64,000 bases of DNA, from the NCBI GenBank assembly GCA_020002185.1, contig CM034537.1, positions 71,275,585 through 71,339,584 on the forward strand, given 5' to 3'. Each line of letters opens with the position of its first letter. Position 1 is the first letter of the stretch. This document shows positions 12,317 to 64,000 of this stretch, in pieces. A program made the position numbers and the translations under genes. The notes under the pieces are model-generated. The model did not search any database. It saw nothing but the letters and a program-made list of their open reading frames with translations, and had not been told where the DNA came from. This DNA is from Paraescarpia echinospica (taxonomy: Eukaryota; Annelida; Polychaeta; Sabellida; Siboglinidae).

Positions 12317-12335
<19 letters not shown>
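10705..12335. repeat. Minisatellite array 2 (continuation of array 1)
   Basis: It has the same 47-bp unit family as 1-4036, with the same ordered variants (for example GAGACGGATGACATCAGG units) but less regular spacing. It ends in a (GA)n run and a G9 tract at 12310-12347. It is in the same orientation and register as array 1 once L2-1 is removed. Confidence 0.9.
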
Positions 12336-12344
<9 letters not shown>

Positions 12345-12347
<3 letters not shown>

Positions 12348-12585
12348 TTGTGGCTGCCACACGAAATGAGCGGAGCGACGTAGTTGGCTGGCAACGGTCA
12401 ACACAACGTGAGATATACTGTGGTGCACGGCCAGTCAGTGCTCGATGCATGAGTAGAAAGCACTGCAATCGGCAGCCAGTGTGATCTGACAACATTTCTT
12501 GGCGACATCGAAAAGGCGAGCCACCCAGTTCTGCACTCTCTGCAGTCGTTGTATTTCTTTCTGACGCAGTCGATGGAGCATTGAT
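12345..12585 (-). mobile_element. L2 fragment (L2-2), distal RT part
   Basis: The minus strand reads RLQRVQNWVARLF and, after a frame change, HWLPIAV and later RAPQYIS; these are C-terminal L2 RT motifs with frameshifts. It continues the L2 fragment at 17487-17880, separated by CR1-2. It abuts the GA/G tract of array 2. Confidence 0.7.
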
Positions 12586-12595
12586 TTAACAAGAT

Positions 12596-12625
12596 TGCCA
12601 TCCAGAGAATTAACTCTAGATGGCA
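12596..12625 (-). other. CR1 3' terminal hairpin (copy 2)
   Basis: TGCCATCCAGAG (12596-12607) faces CTCTAGATGGCA (12614-12625), a 12-bp stem with one non-Watson-Crick position. In minus-strand RNA that position is a U-G wobble, so the stem is kept. Confidence 0.7.
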
Positions 12626-12626
12626 G

Positions 12627-15559
12627 GTGGACAAGGAAGCCCTTTGGCTTATCGAGAGTCCAACCCTTTTATCTACATATATGAGGTATGTGTCGATTTT
12701 ATTTTTAAACATATTCACACCACTAGCACCCACACAATCATCAGATAATCTGTTCCATTTATTCACAGTCCTTTGTGAAAATGAGAACTTTCTCACGTCT
12801 AATCTACACTGCTCCTTTACTAATGTAACTTCATGTCCTCTAGTCTTTCTATCTTTCTTAACTGAAAAAAAAACACATTTCTATTAATATTTTTATAACC
12901 ATTCAATATTTTAAACACTTCTATCTGATCTCCTCTCAATCTCCTGGTCTCTAGAGTTGTTAAACCACATTCTTTTAGGCGTTTTTCATAAATAAGATCC
13001 CTCAGTTTTGGTATCATTTTAGTCGCTCTCCTCTGTACTCTTTCTAGCATATATATGTCCTTCTTGCGGTATGGCCTCCACGCTTGTATACAATGTTCTA
13101 AATGAGGCCTTACTATTGTTTTGTACAGCGGTATTATTAGTTCTTTTTCTTTATATGCTATATTTCGCCTAATCAACCCAAGGATTTGATTTCCCTTTGA
13201 AGCTGCAATTCCACACTGCTCTGAAACCTTCATGTCAGCACTAATTGTCAGCCCTAAGTCTTTTTCTTTTACAGTAGTACTTAATACAGTTCCCTCCATT
13301 GTATATTCTAGATATTCGTTCCCATGTCCTGTGTGAAGACATTTACATTTCCCAAAATTGAACAACTTTTGCCACTTTTCAGACCATTTGATCAACCTGT
13401 CAAGATCATCTTGTAAATGCTGTATCCCCATCACTTTTAATCCTTCTAAACACTTTTGTATCATCTGCAAATGTCAACACCTTGCTAGCTATATCATCGT
13501 CCAAATCGTTTATATATATTAAGAATAATATAGGTCCCAGTACAGATCCCTGTGGAACCCCACTCAAAACTAATTTCCAGTTTGAAGCCTCCCCATCAAC
13601 AACTACCCGTTGTCTTCTGTCAATCAGCCATTTTTCTATCCAGTTAATTATACCATTTCCTATGCCATGGGCTTTTAGTTTAAGCAGTAATCTCTTATGT
13701 GGCACTTTGTCGAAAGCTTTTTGAAAATCTAAGTAGATGATATCTACTGGTGATCCATCATCTACCCACTTAGTGATATCTTCCAAAAAACATAACATAT
13801 TTGTTAAGCATGACCTCGCTTTTAGAAACCCATGTTGAGATGGGTTTATCAAGTTATGTTTAACAAGAAAATCCACCATGTGATCTTTAATTAGTCTTTC
13901 TAATAATTTACAAATCACCGATGTTAAACTAACTGGTCTATAATTATTTGACTTGTTTCTCGAACCTTTTTTAAATAACGGTATAATGTTTGCTTCTTTC
14001 CATTCTAAAGGAACCACTCCCTCTTCTAATGACAAGTTGAAAACTGTTGCAAGCGGTATGCTAATTTGTTCTACAATTTCCACTAGTAGTTTGGGTGGAA
14101 TACCATCCACTCCAGGTGATTTATTTTCCTTCATAGCCCTAATTTTCTTAGCTACCATTTCTGGGGTTACAATTAACTGTCTTAAATAGTCTGATTCTGC
14201 CCCCTTGAACTTAGCCTCTGGTACTGGCAGTGAACTAGTGTCTTCTCTGGTAAACACTGAACTAAAATACTCATTTAGGTCTTCTGCCATTAAGAATCCT
14301 TCTGATATTATATTTCCAGCACTATCTTCTAGAGGACCGACCTTATCCTGAACTTTCTGTTTGCTTCGAACATACGCATAAAAACTCTTGCTGTCATGTT
14401 TTATATTACAAGCTAATTTATGTTCATAGCTTCTCTTTGAATTTATAATTTCAGCTGTAGCTTGGTTTAGTGCTTCTTTATAAATGTTGTAGTCTTCGTC
14501 ATTTCCAGTACGTCTATATGACTTCCACATCATTTGTTTATACTTAATTTTTCTAATGGCTTCTTTCGATAAGTATTTCTTTCTGGTCCGTTTCCCTTGT
14601 TTTTTGAAGGGAACAAATTTATCTACGATGCACTCTATTTCATTCTTTAAGATATTCCAGCATTCTGTTGCTGTCTTATTCTTCAGTGTATTATTCCAGT
14701 CTATCTTTGCTAAATATTTCCTCATTTCCTTATATCTTCCTTTGTGGAAATTTCTCCTCAACTGCTTTTTATTATTTCTTTCTGATTTTACTTTAATGGT
14801 AAAATGTATCTGGTTGTGATCACTACTTCCCAGAGGCTCACATAATTTAACATTGTCAACTAATTCATTCTGTGAGGACAAAACTAAGTCTAACACATTC
14901 TCTCCCCTGGTTGGTTCTAGCACATGTTGAGAAAGGAAACTATCTTGTACTAAAACTAAAAACTTGTGGTCCTCACTACCCATACTCTGTAGAGATTTCC
15001 ATTTTATATGCCCATGGTTAAAATCCCCCATAATAACACAGTCCCGTTTGCTCACTTCCCTTATAGCGTTTTGTATTTTTTCATTCTCTTCTATGCTTAT
15101 GTTTGGACTTCGATAAACTAATCCAACCGTTAACGTTGAGTTTCCTGTAACTATGTTACACCAAACAGCTTCTTCGCAATCTGCTTCTCTGTCTAATTTT
15201 ATTTCATAAGCCTGGATAGATTCTTTAATATATAAAATAACTCCACCTCCCCTTCTTCCTATTCTATCTTTCCTAAACATTACATATCCTGTCAGTCCCA
15301 ATTCGGCATCTGATATATCGGTGGTTGCCCATGATTCGGTTATACCTATTATGTGAGGGTCAATATCTTCTACCATAATGTTTAGTTCATTTCTTTTGTT
15401 TACTATACTCCTTGCATTTAAACAAACACATTTATACCCAGCTTCAGAACAGTTTTCCAGACTGTTCTTTGCTGAATTATTTTTGCTGCCTTTATCTATG
15501 CCTCCAGTTTCAGGCTTCTCTGCGAGTCCATCCTGCGAATTTAGTTTAAATAGATGCAA
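12627..15559 (-). pseudogene. CR1-2 ORF2: endonuclease and reverse transcriptase, frameshifted
   Basis: The first 717 codons (15559 to 13406) are open: complete APE-type endonuclease (CLNARSIVNKRNEL, IIGITESWA, GDFNHGHIKW, SSDHNQIHF), then RT (NYRPVSLTSV, DFQKAFDKVPH, GVPQGSVLGP, FADDTKVF). The frame shifts near 13430, where two bases are missing compared with CR1-1 (after KSDGD), and again in an A-run near 12865. The frame has no ATG at its head; it overlaps the last codons of ORF1 by about 19 nt, so coupled or reinitiated translation is likely for an intact copy. Confidence 0.88.
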
Positions 15560-16936
15560 CCTGTCCCACTGTCAACAGATCGCAGCAGATTCTCTGAGAA
15601 TACTGCTGCCCCCTTTCCACTTAGATGGAGGCCATCTCTCATGTACATATCTTCTATCCCAACAAAGTACCCCCATAAATCTATGAATCCCACGCCCTCT
15701 TCCCCACACATCTGCTCAACTAGTGCGTTGATCGCCATCCTGTTACAGTTTCTGTATCTTGCCCCCCTTCCTCCCATTACTGGCAAAATTCCTGAGAGAA
15801 TAACCTGTTCCATTCTTGTCTTCTTTAGCTTCCTCACTAGATGTCTGTACTTCTGAACTATCTCAGTTGTTCCCTCCTTGTCTGCATTGTTTGTCCCAAC
15901 GTGTACTAGTATAGACCCTCCCTTGCCATGCCCCAATACCTTCTCTACCCTTTCGGTCACATGCTCTATCCTAGCCCCCGGTAGACATACAACAACGTCC
16001 TTCCCCTCGCATATAATCTTGTCTGTTTTTCTCAGATTTGAATCGCCCATAAACACTCTCTCTTTTCTCCTTGCCCCCTCAATCACTGCCTCGGAGTAGC
16101 TCCTCCGGTTTGCATATGTCTGGTTGTTGTCTTTTCCTCTTGTCGTCTTCTCTCCTGTCACATTCTCTTCCATTCCCTTCTTTCCTGTCTCTTGTCCCCT
16201 TTCCTCCTGTCATCTTCTCTTCTAGCCCATTTACTCGCACTTCCTTTCGTCCCTTCTTCTTTCCTCCCATCACATTTTCTTCTCTCCTCTCCCGTCCCTT
16301 TTCCCCGGCTACCTCCTTCACTACGGTCACTTTATCCCCTGTCACCTTCAAGCCCGTCATGTTTTCTGTTTTTTGCTGAACACTCTGTCTTCTTCCATCA
16401 GTCTTCTGTCTCACAGTCTTACCAACTGCCTCTGTGGTATCTACCTCTTCACCACCTGTATCGCTGTCGTGTGTCTCCTCGTTCTCTACAGTCTGACTAC
16501 CTGCTGATCTATCCACACTGGCCCGTTTTCTTTTCCTCTGCCGAACACTTTTCCTCCGTCCCTCTGTTTTCTCAATGTCTTGTTCCTTCACACCGGTCAC
16601 CTTCCTTCCTCTCAGTCTTCTTTCTTCAGTCTCCGTGTCACAACTCTGCTCCTTCTGTGTTGTAGAATTCTCAACTCTCTCCGCGCCATCCCTCTCTGCT
16701 CCGTCTATTTCTATGTTGAGTCTCGCCTCCATCTCCTTCACTATATCCGTCAACTTACACACCTCCTTCATCAGACATTCCACCCTCAAACACCCCATAC
16801 ACCGAAAGGTGAATCCGTCATCTTTGGTCTCTGCCCATAATTTTGGACAGCCAGACAACGCAAAATCCACTCAGCTCTGGCAGTCGTTGCAAACTAGGTG
16901 TCGTTTTGCCCTGAGTTGCCGCTTGCAAGGTGCCAT
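15541..16936 (-). pseudogene. CR1-2 ORF1: PHD-like zinc finger and SGNH/GDSL esterase
   Basis: ORF1 starts at the ATG at 16936 (MAPCKRQLR). A Cys-rich finger follows: CNDC, then C and C-x2-C (GCPKLW, FRCMGC), as in the PHD-like module of CR1 ORF1 proteins. A basic low-complexity region rich in VTG, KG and RRE follows. The C-terminal 200 residues are an SGNH hydrolase: block I VFMGDSNLR, block III VHVGTNNAD, block V DGLHLSGKGAAVF. Esterase-bearing ORF1 is known in CR1/L2 families. The copy is broken by a TGA at 16871-16873 (codon 22) and a +1/-1 shift near 16080-16173, where the basic region overlaps the esterase frame. Confidence 0.85.
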
Positions 16937-17486
16937 ATCAGAATTTATTTATGTTCAAAGTAGTTTTTATGTTGTCTTTGAAAAGACTTTTCTGTGTACA
17001 ATTGACACCAGATTGTTTGGTTATAGTTAGTTATATTTGTTAACACACAGTGACACACCGTGCCTTACCTAGTTACGATGTCGATGACAATGTATTCAAG
17101 TTAGGCTTAGATACAAGGTAGTCTTTACAAAGACTGTTTCCTGTGTACTATTATACACTTTAAAAGATTGTTATTTCAGGTTTTAATTACTCATCTAACT
17201 ACACCTATTATCTCAAATAACGCTATTCTATTGTCATTCACGGTACGCTAACTTCGCCAGTGACCTACTTTGTAAACAACGTTCCGATTACATTAACGTC
17301 CCCAATTATCGCTCGCAAATCGCCTACTTTTAATCTACCCTAGATTACTCCCTCTAGCTAACTTTAAAAAAAAATATTGCTTAATATATATCTATAATTA
17401 CGTTATGTATGCTATACGCTCAATAATATCACTTATCTTGATCAAATATCCTTATATTTTCGCAAGTTTGCTGCACCAAATTCAAA
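16937..17486 (-). other. CR1-2 5' UTR
   Basis: No reading frame was seen. It lies between the ORF1 ATG and the resumption of the L2 frame at 17486, so by position it is the LINE 5' UTR/internal promoter region. No second copy in the window allows a check. Confidence 0.5.
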
Positions 17487-17880
17487 TCATTTCACCACCG
17501 GAAGTCCCCCAAATACGACTTCGTTGCCTACGTCAAGTTTGCTGGTGACAATTGCATGTATGACTTGTTCTATCGCTTCCGTTGTCAGATACCGTCTGAT
17601 TGTGGAGATTTTCCGTAGATGGGAAATTGCAGATCTGCACACAACAGTCACGAGTGCCTTCATCCTCATCTCGGCATCAAATTGCACACCAAGATTGCGT
17701 ATATTATAAGTTATATTGACCAAACAATCGCCAGTGCGTACTGTGTGTAGTGCGCTTTTCTTCAGCTTTTGGGCAGAACCGAACAATTGTTAGCAACTCA
17801 TTATAGTGTCTCTACTCACCATGAAGTCTTGGAAGACAATGCCATCTTGTTTGTTATTGTTCAGTCGACGCAGGTATTTG
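17487..17880 (-). mobile_element. L2 fragment (L2-2), proximal RT part
   Basis: The minus frame reads NIRNLGVQFDAEM, SHLRKISTIRRYLT and HAIVTSKLD, the L2 RT motifs just after the YADD region. Upstream the similarity fades; RRLNNNK followed by IVF at about 17850 may be the usual LKLNxxKT motif, so the 5' limit is approximate. Confidence 0.7.
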
Positions 17881-18001
17881 TGGACGAGCTGGTTCATCTC
17901 TTTACTTCGACATGACATCGAAAAGGATCGTTGTGGACACGACAGACCGCGTGACGACGGCAAATACAAAAACACACCTGCAACAACCCCAAACATAATT
18001 T
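17793..18001 (-). other. Candidate terminal exon of the giant gene (unresolved)
   Basis: An acceptor (TAATCTTCAG) at 18002 opens a frame that continues exon 41 in the right phase and begins EIMFGVVAGVFLYL, a short hydrophobic stretch, then runs basic to a TAA at 17790-17792; a GTGAGT donor also sits at 17814-17819. Against it: the second half overlaps what looks like L2 RT sequence, and the FN3-like repeat expected after exon 41 is not there. It could be a membrane-anchor exon, or chance plus a LINE remnant. Confidence 0.3.
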
Positions 18002-18395
18002 CTGAAGATTAGAATTGAAAAGAAACTTTGTCTACAAACATTCAAATTAATAAATATGCTCAATTTAATGTATTACATGTTCCCGTCGGGCTAACTACAA
18101 GTTCACGAAGTTACCACTTCATGTTCTGCCATTCACGCAATCAGCGCAGCACAGACGTTGTTTACGTTTACAGTGTGTGTAACAGTTATTACCCAAAGTA
18201 TGTGAAACCAAACCGAAAAATACGTTTTTGACAATTTGAACTTGCATTAATATTGTATGATTTTTCAATTTATTATTTTATCGAATGCGTTAAGTGAATT
18301 AAAGTTTCCAATAAAACTTATTTTATATTAATTCATATTATCTTATTTATTTATTTATAGTACAAATTAAAAACACACACGCAACGTCGACGTAC

Positions 18396-61297
<42,902 letters not shown>

Positions 61298-61340
61298 CTG
61301 AAGCAAATGCAACGACTATTAATTAATTAATTCTATCCAT

Positions 61341-61365
61341 TCAAGCACGCACGCACGCACGCAAG
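61341..61365. repeat. (CGCA)n microsatellite
   Basis: Short CGCA repeat just upstream of exon 1. Confidence 0.85.
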
Positions 61366-61445
61366 CATACGCACTCGCATGCAACAAGAACACGTTCTCA
61401 CGCTGAACATAGCGATACTGCACAGATAGACAATTATCATTGTAT

Positions 61446-64000
61446 TAGTGAAAAGGTTCATTAAGATGGAAGAATAATTAAATAAGGAAATTTCAACTAT
61501 ATAAATTCAACTCACTTCGACGTTTTGACCGGCCTTCTTCGGGAACTGATCTTCCTCTATTCGCCAGATGGCGTAGCGAGCAGGCTGCCCCCACGTCACT
61601 CAATCGGGAGCCCCCCCTCATCTCTATTCATTGTAGGTGTAGTCTTTCTGATCCAGATGGCCTCCTTGATCCATCGCGCACCCCTGTCGGTCTCTCTATC
61701 AACTACTCTTGCACCTTCACAGTTTTGTCTGTCCACATGGTCAGTTATAGCCGACTTTTGTTCAATGTTTGTCGAGTCTTTCTTTTTTCTTCGAGTGAAA
61801 CGTGTGGTTGTCACTGTTTCTTTCAAATGTTCTTCTATTCTCGGGCCAAGTGTTCTTCCTTTTCCCCAATGTAAGTCTTGTTGCAGGTCTTACACGGGGT
61901 TTGGTATACACAGTCGGTCTTCTTTCTGTCTTCCACTTTGTCTTTTGGGTGTATTAATATTTTTCTGAGATTTTGGTGTGGTCTGACAGTGGACGCTATA
62001 TCATGATGTTTTAATATGCTTTGTACCGGTTCTGTCACTCCTTGGACATATGGTAATGTAACCATGCCTATGGACTTGTCTGTGTTATTCTTGTCCTTGA
62101 TCTTTCTCCTCTGGTTTTGTTGTTGTTCCTTCATTTTCCATATGGTCCAACTGATGTAGTGCCTTCCTAATGTGCTCCTCCTCTTTCTGTCTGTCCTGTG
62201 GCTCCGTTACGATGTTACTGCATCTGTCTAGCAATGTTTTGATGACACCCAGTTTCTGATGTAGCGGATGGTGTGAACTAAAGTTAAGATACTGGTCGGT
62301 GTGGGTCTTTTTCCGATACACTAGGAGTTTGACCGTTCCATCCTCATTCCGTACCAGCAGTGTGTCTAGGAACGGCAGTGACCCCTCAATCTCTTCTTCA
62401 AACGTGAACTTGATGCTGCCTGTTGCATCAATGGTGTTGAGGTGATCTGTCCATTGTTGTTGACACCCCTTCCTCACAATTTCCATTACGTCATCTGTCG
62501 CGATGGCATATTGTTCCAGCCATTCCATGAATAGATTGGCTATTACCGGTGACACCGGGCTTCCGATCGCTGTGCCGAACTTCTGTTGGTAGATACTGTG
62601 CCCCTGAAGCTGAAGTATGTTGTTGTTACAACAAACTTCAACAGCTCCATAATGTCATCTATGTATAGATTTGTCCTTTGTTTCAGTGTTGAGTCTTCCT
62701 CTGGTCGTTTTCTGTTGATGTGCAATCTCTCATCAACTGGGGTGTTCGTAAACAAAGACACTACATCATGTGCAAGAACATTTCATCTTGTTCAATTATC
62801 ACACATGCCATTTCATTAGCTAAGTGCTTGGAGTTCTTAATGTTGTGTGTGGTCTTCCCTACGATGGGTCCTAGAAGATCCACCAGGGAACTTGATACAT
62901 TGTACCTTATATACCCTGTGTAGTCCACAGTAGGTCTAAGTGGGTTGTCTGGCCTGTGGATTTAGGAGTACAGTACATACTTGTTTCATTCTCTGCTGAG
63001 GGTACGGGTACTTGTACTGTTCATCTGTGATCTTATCCTCCTATTTCAGCTTCTTTATGATGGATACCAACTTTCTCTTGTATTTGGGAGTAGGGTCTTT
63101 CTTCAGTTTCTCATATGTCTTGTCATCTGATAACATGGTTGTGACTTTCTATTCACATTCGTCAGTGTCCATTACTACTGTGGCTTTCTCATTGTCTGCT
63201 GGCAGAAAAATTATGCTCTTTTCTTTCCTCAGTTGTGCTAGTGCTTGCCTTTCTTTCTTGGTGATGTTCGGCTTCGGTAATTTTGGCGACTTCAGAATGC
63301 CAGCCACCTGCGCTCTTATCTGCTCTACTTTGTTTATGGGCAGCGAACGACATGCCTGTTCAGTGGCTACGACAAATTCTTCCACTGGAAGTTTATCTGG
63401 TGATAATGCATAGTTTAGTCCGTTACCGAGCACTCTCGTTTGTTCGTTATTTAGTTTGTACTTTGATGTTCACCACCCATTTCATGAATTGCGTGCCCGT
63501 CAGATAAATGTTGTTATCGCCGCACGGCGCCGTCTTCGCTGTTAGTTTTTTCAGTTTGTCGCCATTTTGAACTTTCGAACTCTCTCTCTCACTAACTTGC
63601 GTTAAGTGCGAGAACACATGTTTACACACGTTGCTAAGCATCTGTTCGTCGATTTCGCGCGTTAGCGCTCCTTTCTGATTTTTTAAAACACCTAGTTTGC
63701 TATTTATTAGGCGAATTCGTTCTCTTATCAGGTCTTTTTCTGCTCTCTTGACAATGGCTCTCGCACTCTGTGTCTTGATGCAACAACTGAGCCTTAGACT
63801 GGGAGGTGTTACGCTCTCATCGCGGCAGCGCAATGAAAACACAAGTGATTTCTTTGTCGCGCGATCTTCTTTTCATACGACTCAAGTTCACGTATTCTCC
63901 GGATTGTGTTCTGTCCATACTCTCGTATAATATTCGTGAAAATGTTCATCAAGTTGTAAGAATAATTAAATAAGCAAATTTCTTAATTCACAACTATATA
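61446..64000 (-). mobile_element. Penelope-like element (degenerate)
   Basis: The minus strand has, in order, an N-terminal region (63842-63447), the PLE N-terminal block (63433-63149), RT palm motifs (62761-62400), and a GIY-YIG endonuclease (62134-61596). A diverged direct repeat of about 58 bp (GAATAATTAAATAAGGAAATT type) lies at 61449-61505 and 63934-64000, which may be the PLE terminal repeats; the right one runs out of the window. Confidence 0.82.
61596..63842 (-). pseudogene. Penelope-like RT with GIY-YIG endonuclease, broken
   Basis: N-terminal block: DKLPVEEFVVATEQACRSL and SIIFLPADNEKATVVMD. RT: LLKFVVTTTYFSFRGTV, then after a frame change GSPVSPVIANLFMEWLEQ. The region that should hold the catalytic YVDD reads AIATDDVMEIVRKG, so the Tyr-Val and some 15 residues before it look deleted. 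RT end: SLPFLDTLLVRNEDGTVKLL. Endonuclease: CVYQTPCKTCNKTYIGE, then SAITDH and WIKEAIWIRK, ending MNRDEGG. Several stops and frameshifts; a region at 62770-63140 is badly decayed. Confidence 0.82.

Larger units (their letters stand above)
12586..17486 (-). mobile_element. Near full-length CR1 LINE (CR1-2), nested in L2-2
   Basis: The order on the minus strand is 5' UTR (17486-16937), ORF1 (16936-15541), ORF2 (15559-12627) and a 3' UTR with hairpin and TTAAATC tail at 12586-12625. The flanks join into one L2 frame (FGGLPVVK, then SMLHRLRQKEIQRLQRVQN). The target-site duplication is short and ambiguous (AAAT shared with the CR1 tail). The copy carries a nonsense codon and a frameshift in ORF1 and at least two frameshifts in ORF2, so it is dead as it stands. 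Confidence 0.85.

Noticed and set aside
16079..16870. An independent basic host protein
   Set aside because: It sits between a CR1 5' UTR and an esterase frame, has the Cys finger of CR1 ORF1, and is open only because it is the middle of a broken ORF1.
61505..61560. Hammerhead ribozyme in the Penelope terminal repeat
   Set aside because: I could not find the conserved CUGAUGA core with a matching GAAA side; the GAAGAAGGCCGG stretch is the end of the PLE coding region.

Overview
The window is animal genomic DNA: canonical GT-AG introns, AT-rich introns with long GT/CA microsatellites, and four classes of retroelement (CR1, L2, a jockey-like LINE and a Penelope-like element) plus a tRNA-derived SINE. 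The repeat mix and the host gene style suggest a marine invertebrate (lophotrochozoan or cephalochordate would both fit); nothing here fixes the species.

Layout. 1-17.8 kb is a repeat block: a 47-bp minisatellite with a 1,410-bp higher-order period, split by an L2 LINE that is itself split by a CR1 LINE; then the rest of the minisatellite, and a second L2 fragment split by a second, nearly full-length CR1 carrying ORF1 (PHD-like finger plus SGNH esterase) and ORF2 (endonuclease plus reverse transcriptase). 18.4-61.3 kb is one giant minus-strand gene. I could join 41 consecutive exons with matching phases at every junction and no internal stop, about 7.0 kb of coding sequence (about 2,340 codons), open at the 5' end and with an unresolved 3' end. 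61.4-64.0 kb is a degenerate Penelope-like element in the intron upstream of the first visible exon.

The host protein appears to be a large extracellular or cell-surface protein. From N to C it has an unfamiliar N-terminal region of about 330 residues, a basic RKRR proprotein-convertase-like site, one fibronectin-III-like repeat, a PAN/Apple-like module, and about fourteen more repeats marked by W-x-GF-x-DPESGI, LGT, YYVTVRAxNxxG and VDxTPP motifs. I do not recognise it as a named gene.

The most unusual structure is inside this gene. A segment with exons 32-34 and the end of exon 31 (about 24.8-27.6 kb) is present again in inverted orientation inside an upstream intron (about 31.4-33.3 kb). 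The extra copy keeps two intact exon copies and one broken one. The two arms flank exons 31-27, so the pre-mRNA could fold into a long hairpin around a cassette of exons. Other points of note are a 101-bp tandem duplication that copies a splice acceptor, a CR1 fragment inserted about 20 nt from a splice acceptor, a CR1 3' hairpin kept by G-U pairing, and 3' tails shared by the SINE and the L2 elements.
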